A stretch of 64,000 nucleotides of DNA from a virus: the IMG/VR virus record IMGVR_UViG_3300022910_000005, positions 1 to 64,000 of that record, one strand, 5' to 3'. Of the stretch, positions 21,354 to 29,794 are shown in pieces. The position numbers were made by a program, and so were the translations under genes. The notes beneath the pieces are model-generated. The model was not told the DNA's origin. It ran no database searches and saw only the letters and a list, made by a program, of their open reading frames with translations. Numbering within the stretch: the first letter of the stretch is position 1; each line of letters begins with the position of its first letter.

Positions 21354-21472
21354 TGGATCACTGGTACTGGGCCGGTGGATTTCAGGTCGCCGTCTGGGGA
21401 ACGCTCATCCTCCAGGTCGCCACGGGCATCGTCCGTAGCATCGTCAGGGCGGCGAAGGAGGGCAAGAAGTGA
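21353..21472 (+). CDS. single-pass membrane protein, 39 aa
   Basis: ATG 21353 overlaps the previous stop and the TGA overlaps the GTG of the HNH-FtsK gene. One hydrophobic helix (FQVAVWGTLILQVATGIV) and a basic tail (RSIVRAAKEGKK), so the N-terminus should be outside. Probably a membrane partner of the translocase made from the same transcript. Confidence 0.6.
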   Translation: MDHWYWAGGFQVAVWGTLILQVATGIVRSIVRAAKEGKK

Positions 21473-23136
21473 GCCAGACGAAGATCACCGGCAGCCTCCG
21501 GCAGCAGGTGTTCGACATCCGGCAGAACCCGCGCAAGCCGTCCGAGTTCCGTTGCGACGGCTGCGGCAAGTACTTCGTGCGCACGGCGCTTCAGGTCGAC
21601 CACATCGTCCCGGAGGCGGACTCGCGCCCGGAGGACCGGCTGGACCCGGACAACCTCCAGTTGCTCTGCTACACCAAGGGCTCCACCCGCTGGAATTCCT
21701 GCCACAAGCGGAAGACCTACGAGGAGCATCGACGGCGTGCGGTCCGCAACCGGCCGAAGAAGGACTGGGGGCCGTTCTGGCGGCGGGCTGCCGTGTGCGG
21801 CCTGGTCTTCCCGGCCACCTGGAACTTCTGGGTCAACGGTCAGCAGGAGATGATCGACGACCTGGTGAACGGCGTGCTGATCGAGGCCACCCTCTTCTCC
21901 ACCTATTTGGTCCAGAAAGGTTGGCGGATGCGCCGCCCCCGGCGGATCATTTCGGCCGACCCGGAAATGCTCGACGAGCCCGGCCAGGAGGAGGCGATCG
22001 ACACGCAGCGGATCGTCGAAGCAGCCCGCGAGGTGATGGGCCTGAAGGGCAGCGTGACCGCCCGAGGTGGCCATGAATCGTTCGTGCTGTCCTACGCCGG
22101 AACAGGTTTCGCCGACCATGAGTCGGACAAGCGGTGGAGCCTCCAGGAGAAGATCACCGCGAAGATCGGCGACCGGTGGATCGTCGACTGGAACACGGCG
22201 GAGGACAAGGCCACGTTCACCCGCCGACCGCCGCTGCCGCGCAAGGTGCATCATCCGGGCCTGGACCCGAAGCGGAAGTGGCACGTCCTGCCCGTCGCTG
22301 ACGGGGCCGAGTTCGACCTGCTGGTGACGCCGCACATCCTGATGGCCGGGGAGACGATGTCCGGCAAGACGGCCATGATGCGGGCGATGCTGATCGCCGC
22401 CAGCCAGTCGGCCGCGACCAACGACAACGTCGAGATGAACCTGCTGGACCCGAAACAGATCGAGATGATCGGCTTCCAGGGCTGGCCGGGCGTGAAGAAG
22501 ATCGTCACCGACCCGCACGACCTGTGGGCCTTCGCGATCGGCATGAAAGCCGAGATGGACCGCCGGTACCGGGAAGTGAAGGCTGGCCGGGCGGTGATGT
22601 CCCAGTTCAAGAAGATCATTAACTTCTGGGACGAGCAGGAAGAGTTCTACAACGCCATGCTGGAGTTGTGGCAGAGCGGTGAGAAGGACGAGAACGGTGA
22701 GCCGTACAAGCGCTCCGGAGAACGGGTTCCGCGTGCAGTGCGGGCCGTGGCCAGCCTGCTGGCCATGTCCCGTCGGTGCGGCATCCACAACGTGATCGCC
22801 ACGCAGTCACCGGACGCGCTGATCTTCGGCAAGTCCGGCGTCCGCCAGAACATGCCCGGCCGGGCCAGCGTCGGCGCGATCGACGGCATCCGGGCGGGCT
22901 GGCTGTATGGCGACAGCAGTGTCGGCCGCGACATCCCCTCGAACCTGAAGGGTCGCGCGACGATTCAGATCGGCGACGGCAAGCCGTTCGAGGTGCAGAC
23001 CTTCTGGGTGCCGGACCCGTCCGACGGCGACGCGAACTACGACAACGACCAGGAAGACTGGGCGACCCTGCTGCGGCTGGGGATGCCCACCGAACAGTTG
23101 CCCGAGAAGTTCAATCACCTGCTGGAGGCGGCGTGA
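21469..23136 (+). CDS. HNH nuclease-FtsK/TraB-like DNA translocase fusion
   Basis: A 555-residue protein. Residues 29-82 form an HNH nuclease domain: CDGC (29-32), VDHIVP with H45, DNLQLLC with N62 and C67, and CHK (78-80). Two hydrophobic segments (about 104-121 and 131-149) suggest a membrane hairpin. The rest is an FtsK/SpoIIIE-type ATPase: Walker A GETMSGKT (294-301), LLDPKQIEM near 325, Walker B IINFWDEQ (383-390), and SRRCGIHNVIATQSP near 435-448. FtsK-type proteins pump double-stranded DNA; TraB relatives alone drive conjugation in Streptomyces plasmids. Fusion to a nuclease suggests cutting and transport in one enzyme. GTG 21469 overlaps the prior stop. Confidence 0.9.
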   Translation: MSQTKITGSLRQQVFDIRQNPRKPSEFRCDGCGKYFVRTALQVDHIVPEADSRPEDRLDPDNLQLLCYTKGSTRWNSCHKRKTYEEHRRRAVRNRPKKDWGPFWRRAAVCGLVFPATWNFWVNGQQEMIDDLVNGVLIEATLFSTYLVQKGWRMRRPRRIISADPEMLDEPGQEEAIDTQRIVEAAREVMGLKGSVTARGGHESFVLSYAGTGFADHESDKRWSLQEKITAKIGDRWIVDWNTAEDKATFTRRPPLPRKVHHPGLDPKRKWHVLPVADGAEFDLLVTPHILMAGETMSGKTAMMRAMLIAASQSAATNDNVEMNLLDPKQIEMIGFQGWPGVKKIVTDPHDLWAFAIGMKAEMDRRYREVKAGRAVMSQFKKIINFWDEQEEFYNAMLELWQSGEKDENGEPYKRSGERVPRAVRAVASLLAMSRRCGIHNVIATQSPDALIFGKSGVRQNMPGRASVGAIDGIRAGWLYGDSSVGRDIPSNLKGRATIQIGDGKPFEVQTFWVPDPSDGDANYDNDQEDWATLLRLGMPTEQLPEKFNHLLEAA

Positions 23137-23330
23137 GTAAGGAAAACGCACCGACCGACGATCGTCATCCGTGGTGCGACACCTGCAAGAGCCCGGCCGT
23201 CTGGAGGGAGGGCCAAGGCTGGATGCATTCGACGCCCGAGCATCCGTTCGGCGTTTGGTCCGACACGTCCGGCCACGAGGTGACCGCCCGCGAGTGGAAC
23301 GCGAAACCACGACCAGGATGGGAGTTCTGA
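23133..23330 (+). CDS. hypothetical protein, 65 aa, CxxC
   Basis: GTG 23133 overlaps the translocase stop. WCDTCKSPAVW gives one CxxC pair and later histidines (HSTPEHPF, SGHEV) could complete a zinc site. The C-terminus is ARxWN-like (AREWNAKPRPGWEF). Function unknown. Confidence 0.55.
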   Translation: MSKENAPTDDRHPWCDTCKSPAVWREGQGWMHSTPEHPFGVWSDTSGHEVTAREWNAKPRPGWEF

Positions 23331-23464
23331 TGGCAGTCTGCGAAGGCTGCGGCAGCAAGCGCGGCAAGAAGATGCTCGACCCGTACGAGGAGGACGTGAA
23401 CGACAAGAAGGTCGAGGTCGTCCTCTGCAAGAAGTGCGTTGAGGCTCTCTGCGAGGAGATCTGA
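23330..23464 (+). CDS. small zinc-ribbon protein, 44 aa
   Basis: ATG 23330 overlaps the preceding stop. Two pairs, CEGCG near the N-terminus and CKKC near the C-terminus, separated by about 25 charged residues, form a classic four-cysteine zinc ribbon. Its stop overlaps the next ATG. A partner in nucleic-acid or protein binding is likely; the target is unknown. Confidence 0.6.
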   Translation: MAVCEGCGSKRGKKMLDPYEEDVNDKKVEVVLCKKCVEALCEEI

Positions 23465-23904
23465 TGGCGGACCTGCCGACACCGGAGACGGTGGTCCTGG
23501 AGTGGCGGAAGTTCGCTGCGGCACAGCAGATCCCGGTGAACATGCTGGAGAACCTGGAGTTCAGCGTCCATCATGACCACTTCTTCCGGCTGCTGCTGAT
23601 GCGGCTGACGAAGTCCGTGCTGGCTGAGCATCTGGCTGAGGAGGAGTACAGCGCTCGCGCTCGCTTCCCGGCCACCTGGTGGGACCACTGGAAGGAGACG
23701 CATGGGCAGACCTGGCTCGGTCCGCTGTGGATGCGGAAGTGGCCGCCCCGCTTCACGTATCGGGAGGCGACGATGAAGATCGAGCATGCCTTCCTGTATC
23801 CGGAGGCGAACGTCCCGCGTCCGCCAGACATCGGCAAGCCCGTTCGTTACGACCAGATCACCGGACCGTACTGGACCGACGAGAACCAAGGAGACACGCA
23901 GTAA
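23464..23904 (+). CDS. hypothetical protein, 146 aa
   Basis: ATG 23464 is coupled to the preceding gene. A helical first half (TVVLEWRKFAAAQQIPVNML, KSVLAEHLAEEEYSAR) is followed by a tryptophan-rich basic stretch (FPATWWDHWKETHG, WPPRFTYREATMKIEHAFLYPE). I have seen similar sequences in actinophage genomes without a known role. Confidence 0.6.
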   Translation: MADLPTPETVVLEWRKFAAAQQIPVNMLENLEFSVHHDHFFRLLLMRLTKSVLAEHLAEEEYSARARFPATWWDHWKETHGQTWLGPLWMRKWPPRFTYREATMKIEHAFLYPEANVPRPPDIGKPVRYDQITGPYWTDENQGDTQ

Positions 23905-24342
23905 ATGAGCACCAAGACTGGTCCCGCGCACGGCACGTCACGCCGGTACGGCGACCCTCGCTGGATGTGCCGGTGCGACGTGTGCACGGACGGCAATTCC
24001 CGGCGCGCGAAAGAGGCGCGGGACAAGCGGTTCGGCCAGGAGCCGCCGGAGCATGGCGCGTCCGGCTACGCGAACTACGGCTGCACCTGCACGGTCTGCA
24101 CGGAGGGCAACCGGCAGATGCTGGCCGACAAGCGGAACGCGGCCGGACCGGGCGTCAACCGGCGCAAGGAATGGACGGACGCGGAGATCAAGAAGATCAC
24201 CGCGAAGAAGGACGGCCGCCGGTACCAGAAGACGGCGTACCAACTGGCCAAGGAACTGGGCCGGTCGGTCGGTGCGGTGAACCAGCAGCGGTCCATGTGT
24301 AAGGTCAAGTCAGCCACGAAAACCCGCGCCCCCCAGCGGTAG
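23905..24342 (+). CDS. zinc-binding protein with C-terminal helix-turn-helix, 145 aa
   Basis: Two repeats with cysteine pairs (CRCDVCTDGNSRRAKEARDK and CTCTVCTEGNRQMLADKRNA) lie at about residues 23-45 and 59-80. The end has YQLAKELGRSVGAVNQQRSM, a typical helix-turn-helix of the Myb/SANT or RNA-polymerase-sigma type. This architecture is seen in actinophage DNA-binding proteins. Probably a regulator. It is the last gene before the terminator at 24351. Confidence 0.7.
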   Translation: MSTKTGPAHGTSRRYGDPRWMCRCDVCTDGNSRRAKEARDKRFGQEPPEHGASGYANYGCTCTVCTEGNRQMLADKRNAAGPGVNRRKEWTDAEIKKITAKKDGRRYQKTAYQLAKELGRSVGAVNQQRSMCKVKSATKTRAPQR

Positions 24343-24350
24343 ATCCACCA

Positions 24351-24387
24351 GAAGCCCGGCCAGGTGCGCGTCGCCCGGCCGGGCTTC
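24351..24387 (+). terminator. terminator
   Basis: GAAGCCCGGCC/GGCCGGGCTTC stem of 11 bp, followed by TTGCGTTG. The next promoter begins within six bases of it. Confidence 0.8.
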
Positions 24388-24392
24388 TTGCG

Positions 24393-24422
24393 TTGACAAC
24401 CGCTTGCCAACTGTGAGAGACT
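24393..24422 (+). promoter_or_regulatory. promoter for leaderless mRNA
   Basis: TTGACA (24393-24398) and GAGACT (24417-24422), spacer 18; ATG 24429 follows seven bases later. TTGACAACCGCTTGCCAA is a near-palindromic operator. Confidence 0.65.
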
Positions 24423-24428
24423 ACATCC

Positions 24429-24671
24429 ATGAGAACAGTAGTCATCATGGAGCACGACGGCACCGGCTACAAGGCCATGCCGATCGCGGTCCTCCAGGTG
24501 GAGGACGCGGACCAGGACTGGCGCGTCAAGGACTGGCTGGAGAGAAACGGCTGGTCCGACATCTACACCCCCGAGGGCAGCGCCTGGTCCAAGTTCGTGC
24601 CGGGCATCTACGGCGGCGAGCGCCGGTTCGCTGGCATCAGCGAACCGATCTTCGTGACGGAGGTGAACTGA
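24429..24671 (+). CDS. hypothetical protein, 80 aa (leaderless)
   Basis: ATG 24429 is placed exactly behind the -10. Strands (RTVVIMEHDG, MPIAVLQVED), then a helix with LERNGW and a GE-rich end. DWLERNGWSDIYT recalls the helix-GW pattern of the 12.4 kb array. Starts the nine-gene unit running to 26681. Confidence 0.6.
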   Translation: MRTVVIMEHDGTGYKAMPIAVLQVEDADQDWRVKDWLERNGWSDIYTPEGSAWSKFVPGIYGGERRFAGISEPIFVTEVN

Positions 24672-24850
24672 TGCAGAAGGAGATCCGGTCCTGGGCCGAG
24701 GTGTCCCACGACCGCGACGACGGCACCGACGTCGGCGTCTACGTGCAGATCAAGGGCCACCGCGTGTGGCTCACCACCGACGAGGCGCAGCGCCTGATGA
24801 TGCGCATCAATGCAGCCACCGTCCAGGCCACGCAGGCGAACAAGCGATGA
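24671..24850 (+). CDS. hypothetical protein, 59 aa
   Basis: ATG 24671 overlaps the preceding stop. Two strands (DGTDVGVYVQIKG and HRVWLT) and a long C-terminal helix (TDEAQRLMMRINAATVQATQANK). Function unknown. Confidence 0.55.
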   Translation: MQKEIRSWAEVSHDRDDGTDVGVYVQIKGHRVWLTTDEAQRLMMRINAATVQATQANKR

Positions 24851-25077
24851 CCACCTGTCTCCTCCCCTACTTCGGCGACGAGCCGTGGTCCGCCACCTGT
24901 ACCCGCTCGCTTTACCACGACGGCGACCATGAAGGCCCCGCCTTCGACGTCGAGCCGCTCGGCGTGGTGGTGACCGACGGCATCTCCCTGCCGCCCGGCG
25001 CGGTGGTGTCCGGTCACTACCGGAGAATCGAACTGGGAACGAAGCGCTGGAACGACAACCAGGAGGTACAGCAGTGA
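24847..25077 (+). CDS. hypothetical protein, 76 aa
   Basis: ATG 24847 overlaps the previous stop. The N-terminus has cysteines (TTCLLP, SATCTRS) and a SLYHDGDHEG segment with two histidines, perhaps one metal site. The rest is strand-like. Function unknown. Confidence 0.55.
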   Translation: MTTCLLPYFGDEPWSATCTRSLYHDGDHEGPAFDVEPLGVVVTDGISLPPGAVVSGHYRRIELGTKRWNDNQEVQQ

Positions 25078-25310
25078 ACGATCCGAAGTACGTTCGGCTG
25101 GTTGGTGGATACTTCGACGCCATGAAGGTGTCCGATCCGGGGATCACTATGCACGAGGATCACCTGATCGAGATCCTCCGGCCGAACGGCGACCGGCATC
25201 CGTACCTGATCGACGACGAAGGCGCGGCGGTCAAGGTCCACATCCGCTCGCACGCCGCCCGCAACGCGGCAGTCACACACACCGTGAACCAGGAGGACTT
25301 GCAGCCATGA
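25074..25310 (+). CDS. GG-x-SG family small protein, member 1 (78 aa)
   Basis: GTG 25074 overlaps the previous stop. VRLVGGYFDAMKVSDPG at the N-terminus matches the pattern hydrophobic-strand, GG, aromatic, then a variable loop, seen in five following genes, and all end near a Q/E-EDL tail (VNQEDLQP here). Likely a small beta protein. Similar GG(P)xDG-starting proteins occur in many actinophages; no function is known. Confidence 0.65.
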   Translation: MNDPKYVRLVGGYFDAMKVSDPGITMHEDHLIEILRPNGDRHPYLIDDEGAAVKVHIRSHAARNAAVTHTVNQEDLQP

Positions 25311-25582
25311 CCATGAAGGACAGTCCGCTGATCCCGATCGTCTCCGGTCCGTACAGCGGCCGGTCGATCAGCGACCCGGAGGTGCGCTTCCACGAGGAGG
25401 ACGTCATCCGGATCATGAAGGGCAACGCGCCGACCAACATCCGGCAGGCGTTGAAGGGCGCTCCGGACCCGACCGACGATGCCTTCGTGATCATCAACGA
25501 GAACGGCGAGGCCGTCGACACCAGCGGCCGGAAGAAGTGCTACGGCAAGCGGCACGAGATCTGGGAAGGGGACCTGCCATGA
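25307..25582 (+). CDS. GG-x-SG family small protein, member 2 (91 aa)
   Basis: ATG 25307 overlaps the preceding stop. IPIVSGPYSGRSISDPEVRFHEEDVIRIM aligns with member 1 (DPGITMHEDHLIEIL). The tail WEGDLP corresponds to the EDL ending. The middle is an insertion relative to the others. Confidence 0.65.
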   Translation: MTMKDSPLIPIVSGPYSGRSISDPEVRFHEEDVIRIMKGNAPTNIRQALKGAPDPTDDAFVIINENGEAVDTSGRKKCYGKRHEIWEGDLP

Positions 25583-25803
25583 TCATCAAGTTCAGCGGCG
25601 GCATCGCGAACGGCGGTGGCATCGACATGGGTGATCGGTCGGTGAAGACCGGCGACGGCATCCGGGTCACCTGCTCCGGCCTGCCGAACAGCAACTACAA
25701 GGTGTACGCCAACGGTGTCGCCCGCGAGGTGGACGGCCGGTACGTCACCGCCAGCAACGGCCTTAACTGGGTCGTCAGAGGAGAGGATGTGATCGACCTG
25801 TGA
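25579..25803 (+). CDS. GG-x-SG family small protein, member 3 (74 aa)
   Basis: ATG 25579 overlaps the previous stop. IIKFSGGIANGGGIDMGD starts the family pattern with an altered SG motif; it ends VVRGEDVIDL. The strand YKVYANGVAREVDGRYV matches YKVARGGKAVNL of member 4. Confidence 0.65.
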   Translation: MIIKFSGGIANGGGIDMGDRSVKTGDGIRVTCSGLPNSNYKVYANGVAREVDGRYVTASNGLNWVVRGEDVIDL

Positions 25804-26008
25804 AGATCAAACTGATCGGCGGATCGTTCAGCGGAAGGCGGGTCGAATCGGACCTGAAGCCCGGCGACCTGCTGCACGTCACGGACCACTGGACCCCGCT
25901 CATCGGCCCGGCCGTCTACAAGGTGGCCCGGGGCGGCAAGGCGGTCAACCTGACCGGCATCGCCTCGAACAAGGCCGCGCACCAGGTGGTCAGGAAGGAA
26001 GACCTGCT

Positions 26009-26012
<4 letters not shown>
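25800..26012 (+). CDS. GG-x-SG family small protein, member 4 (70 aa)
   Basis: GTG 25800 overlaps the previous stop. KIKLIGGSFSGRRVE is the clearest form of the motif. It continues with PGDLLHVTDH, which aligns with [10 protein letters not shown] in member 6. Ends VVRKEDLL. Confidence 0.65.
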
Positions 26013-26681
<669 letters not shown>

Positions 26682-26699
26682 TCCGATTACTCTGGGGGT

Positions 26700-26715
26700 C
26701 CTAGCGTGTGCTAGG
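26700..26715 (+). promoter_or_regulatory. inverted repeat before virion genes
   Basis: CCTAGC-GTGT-GCTAGG is a perfect 6-4-6 inverted repeat, and its TAGCGT equals the -10 box of the early promoters but lacks a good TTGACA at the right spacing. A candidate activator- or repressor-controlled late promoter. Confidence 0.45.
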
Positions 26716-26741
26716 CCCTTCAGACGTTTAGGAGCACCACC

Positions 26742-27167
26742 GTGGCCAACCAACTCCTGGGACCGGGACGAGAGGGCTTCCTGCTCGGCGAGATCGACTG
26801 GGACACCGCGACCATCAAGATCTCGGCCGTCCGTGGCTACACCTTCTCGTCCAGCCACAAGTTCGTCTCCGACGCGACCGGCGCAGGCGCGACCCTGGTG
26901 GCCACGGCCACCCTCGGCTCGAAGACCGGCACGAACGGCACCGCCGACGCGGCCGACGCAACGTTCACCGCCGTGGCCGCAGGCGCAGCGATCACCAGCC
27001 TGCTGATCTACCAGGCCAGCGCCGTGACCGGCGGCGCGGACGTCGCTTCCAGCGCGCAGCGTCTCATCGGCTACATCGACACGGCCACCGGTCTGCCGGT
27101 CACGCCCAATGGTGGGGACGTGGTAGTACAGTTCGATAACGGCAGTAACAAAATTTTTACCCTCTAG
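26742..27167 (+). CDS. phage virion-associated protein, 141 aa
   Basis: GTG 26742 follows a GGAGC ribosome site. A helical start (LLGPGREGFLLGEIDWDTATIKISAV) is followed by strands and the hallmark SAQRLIGYIDTATGLPVTPNGGDVVVQFDNGSNKIFTL. This C-terminal GLPVTPNGGD...FDNG...IF segment is common in a family of phage proteins found among head and tail genes. Probably a structural protein of the particle; which part is not clear. It starts the three-gene virion-type set. Confidence 0.75.
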   Translation: MANQLLGPGREGFLLGEIDWDTATIKISAVRGYTFSSSHKFVSDATGAGATLVATATLGSKTGTNGTADAADATFTAVAAGAAITSLLIYQASAVTGGADVASSAQRLIGYIDTATGLPVTPNGGDVVVQFDNGSNKIFTL

Positions 27168-27216
27168 GGCCGTAGCCGCCTCTGCCGCAGCACTTCTCAC
27201 CCGATAGGAGCCCCAG

Positions 27217-29505
27217 GTGCCCGGTCTCATCGGCCCCTGGGGCTTCGAGGGTCAGTCCAGCGGGACGCAACCGTCTGTCGCGAACTCGGACGACTTCGGC
27301 GACCCGGCGTTCTCGTCGGTCTCGACCGGCGGTGGCATGTGCACGTACTCATCGGCGCAGGCCAAGTACGGCACGATGTCGCTGCGGTTCAACATCACGA
27401 CGGCGGCAACGGCGGCGATCGTCGACTCGGCGGACACCGCCTCGTCCAGCGTCGCCGCGCACTGCTGGATCTACATCGGCACATCACCCGGCGGCGAGAT
27501 CCAGGGCCCGATCGTGTTCCGGAACGCTGCCGGTGCGGTGAACGTCGCTCGCGTGCAGATGACCGCGACGAACCAGTTCCGCAACGTCTTCATCACGGGC
27601 GGCACCGGGACGGCCAGTACCGCGACCATCTCGACGGCCGGTTGGTATCGGGTCGAGGCCGTGGTGACCGGCGCGACCGGCGTCGCGTCGGCGCTGAGCA
27701 TGACGTCGAACGTGTACGACTCGTCCGGCTCCCTGGTGGTGGCCGTCCCGGCATTGACCGGCGGCACGGGCGGCAACATCGACACGATCCGCTGGGGCAA
27801 GGCAGGCGGTTCGTTCACCGTCGACTTCTGGCTCGACGACCTGCGGATGAACTTCGGGTCCGGTACCGAGATCGGCATCCCGACCCAGACGTTGACCCCG
27901 GCTGGCCTGGCGACCGTCGAATCGTGGGGCACGCAGGTGCTCACCCCCGGCTCGGTGAACGTCACCCCGGCCGGGATCATCGCGGCCGAGCAGTGGGGCA
28001 GCGCCCTGCTGACGCCCGGTTCGGTGGCCGTGGCCCCGACCGGCCTGGCGACCGGCGAGACGTTCGGCTCCGACACGGTGACGCCCGGCCAGGTGGCTGT
28101 CTCCCCGGCGGGGATCGCGTCGGCCGCCGCGTTCGGCTCCGACACGGTCGCGCCCGGTTCCGTCAGCGTCGCGCCGTCCGGCCTGGCGACTGGCGAGGCG
28201 TTCGGGTCGGCCACGGTCACCAGCAAGGCGACGATCAGCCCGGCCGGGGTCGCGTCGGCCGAGGCGTTCGGGTCGGCGACCGCTGGCATCGTCGTGGTCG
28301 CCGTCAGCCCGTCCGGGCTGGCCAGCGGTGAGGCGTTCGGCAGCAGCATGGTGGTGCCCGGCCAGGCGGCTGTCGCCCCGGCGGGGATCGCGTCGGCCGC
28401 CGCGTTCGGCAGCGCCACGGTGGCCGCTGCGGCTGCCGTCATCGCTCCGGCGGGGATTGCGAGCGGCGAGGCGTTCGGGGCCGGGAGCGTCCAGCCTGGG
28501 GCTGCTGTGGTGGCACCGAGCGGGCTCGCCTCCGGCGAATCGTGGGGCACCGCGACGATCCGCAGCAGCGTCACGCCCACCGGCCTGGCCAGCGCGGAGG
28601 CGTTCGGGTCGGCCACCATCGTCAGCGTCGTCGCGCCGGGTGGGGTGGCGACCGGCGAACAGTGGGGCGCACCGGCCATCAGCCGGGCGCTGACGGCCTC
28701 CGGCATCGCGTCGGCCGAGGTGTTCGGGACCGCGTCCGTCGTGCCGGGAGCGTCCAACGTCGCGCCGTCCGGCGTGCCTACTGGGGAGACGTGGGGCGAG
28801 CCATTCGTCGGCGCGGGCGGGGCCCGGCTCAGCCCCGTCACGATCCCCACCGGGGAGCAGTGGGGAACCGCCGCGCTCATCCCCGGCCCGGCACCGACGA
28901 TCCTCCCGCCGCCGATCGCGACCGGCGAACAGTTCGGCACGCCCCGGATCGACACCGGCCCGGCGCTGCCCGTCGGCCTGCCGTCCGCCGAAGCGTGGGG
29001 CGAGACGGCGGTCAAGCCGCAGCCGGTCGTCATCAGCGTGGCCGGGATCGCCAGCGCGGAAGCGTGGGGCCAACCGGACACGCTGCCGGGGGCCGCCGTC
29101 ATCTCCCCGGCAGGCATCCCGTGGGGGCAGGCGTGGGGAAGCCCGATCGTCGGCCCCGGCTACACCCCGATCATCCCGGCCAGCATCACTACGGGCGAGG
29201 CGTTCGGCACGCCATCCATCAGCACCCGGGCGACCATCTCGCCGTCCGGGATCGGCACCGGGGAAGCGTTCGGTCTGCCGACGCTGCACCTGCGGCTGCG
29301 CCTGGCCGGGATCGGCACCAGCGCTGCCTGGGGCTCGCCGACGATAGTCCTGGGTGTCGACCCGGACGGCCGGGACGTGGACCTGGTGGGCATCCTCGCT
29401 GACCAGGGCCGCATTGGCACTATCCTGGCTGAACAGGGCCGCGTCTCAACAGGACTCGCGACACAGGGGCGGATCACCGCCGGATTGAGGGACCAGGATG
29501 GCTGA
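27217..29505 (+). CDS. minor tail or fibre protein with about 22 repeats (762 aa)
   Basis: Residues 1 to about 225 form a strand-rich domain resembling a concanavalin/LamG-like carbohydrate-binding sandwich (WGFEGQSSG start, WYRVEAVVTG, FWLDDLRMNFG). Then about 22 tandem repeats of 20-24 residues follow, each with the core P-(A/S)-G-(I/L)-A-(S/T)-(A/G)-E-x-(F/W)-G, and the end (LVGILADQGRIGTILAEQGR) has two to four copies of an (A/T)xQGR word. Repeats of this sort are seen in virion fibres or decoration proteins. A role in host binding is inference. GTG 27217. Confidence 0.75.
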   Translation: MPGLIGPWGFEGQSSGTQPSVANSDDFGDPAFSSVSTGGGMCTYSSAQAKYGTMSLRFNITTAATAAIVDSADTASSSVAAHCWIYIGTSPGGEIQGPIVFRNAAGAVNVARVQMTATNQFRNVFITGGTGTASTATISTAGWYRVEAVVTGATGVASALSMTSNVYDSSGSLVVAVPALTGGTGGNIDTIRWGKAGGSFTVDFWLDDLRMNFGSGTEIGIPTQTLTPAGLATVESWGTQVLTPGSVNVTPAGIIAAEQWGSALLTPGSVAVAPTGLATGETFGSDTVTPGQVAVSPAGIASAAAFGSDTVAPGSVSVAPSGLATGEAFGSATVTSKATISPAGVASAEAFGSATAGIVVVAVSPSGLASGEAFGSSMVVPGQAAVAPAGIASAAAFGSATVAAAAAVIAPAGIASGEAFGAGSVQPGAAVVAPSGLASGESWGTATIRSSVTPTGLASAEAFGSATIVSVVAPGGVATGEQWGAPAISRALTASGIASAEVFGTASVVPGASNVAPSGVPTGETWGEPFVGAGGARLSPVTIPTGEQWGTAALIPGPAPTILPPPIATGEQFGTPRIDTGPALPVGLPSAEAWGETAVKPQPVVISVAGIASAEAWGQPDTLPGAAVISPAGIPWGQAWGSPIVGPGYTPIIPASITTGEAFGTPSISTRATISPSGIGTGEAFGLPTLHLRLRLAGIGTSAAWGSPTIVLGVDPDGRDVDLVGILADQGRIGTILAEQGRVSTGLATQGRITAGLRDQDG

Positions 29506-29794
29506 CGAACTCACGCAGTGGAGTGTCGCTGCGGAGACCAAGGAGTGGGTCGGCCCGATCACGGTGACCGCCGACGGTGTGCCGACGAGCGCCTTCGAGG
29601 TGACCCTGACGGAGCCGGGCGCTCGCCCGGCCGACTGGGTGACGGCCACCCTGCTGGACGGCGGCCGGGGCATCCTGATCGGCGAAGGCACCGACTTCAC
29701 CCTGGTGGCCGGACGCAAGTACACGGTGTGGATCAAGTTCACGGACGACCCGGAGATCCCCGTGCAGCGCGTCGGCAACGTGAGGACGTACTGA
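29498..29794 (+). CDS. small Ig-like virion-type protein, 98 aa
   Basis: ATG 29498 overlaps the end of the fibre gene by eight bases. Alternating strands (WVGPITVTADGVP, AFEVTLTEPG, RKYTVWIKFTD) and a final threonine-tyrosine end resemble a small immunoglobulin-like phage protein. Such proteins often decorate or join virion parts. Confidence 0.6.
   Translation: MADELTQWSVAAETKEWVGPITVTADGVPTSAFEVTLTEPGARPADWVTATLLDGGRGILIGEGTDFTLVAGRKYTVWIKFTDDPEIPVQRVGNVRTY

Noticed and set aside
21382-22788. Minus-strand frame of 468 codons opposite the HNH-FtsK gene
   Set aside because: Antisense shadow with high R, H and L content; no start signals.
27471-29289. Long minus-strand frames opposite the repeat-rich fibre gene
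   Set aside because: They arise because the tandem repeat has no stop codons in several frames; there is no ribosome site and the plus frame is the only one with virion-type domains.
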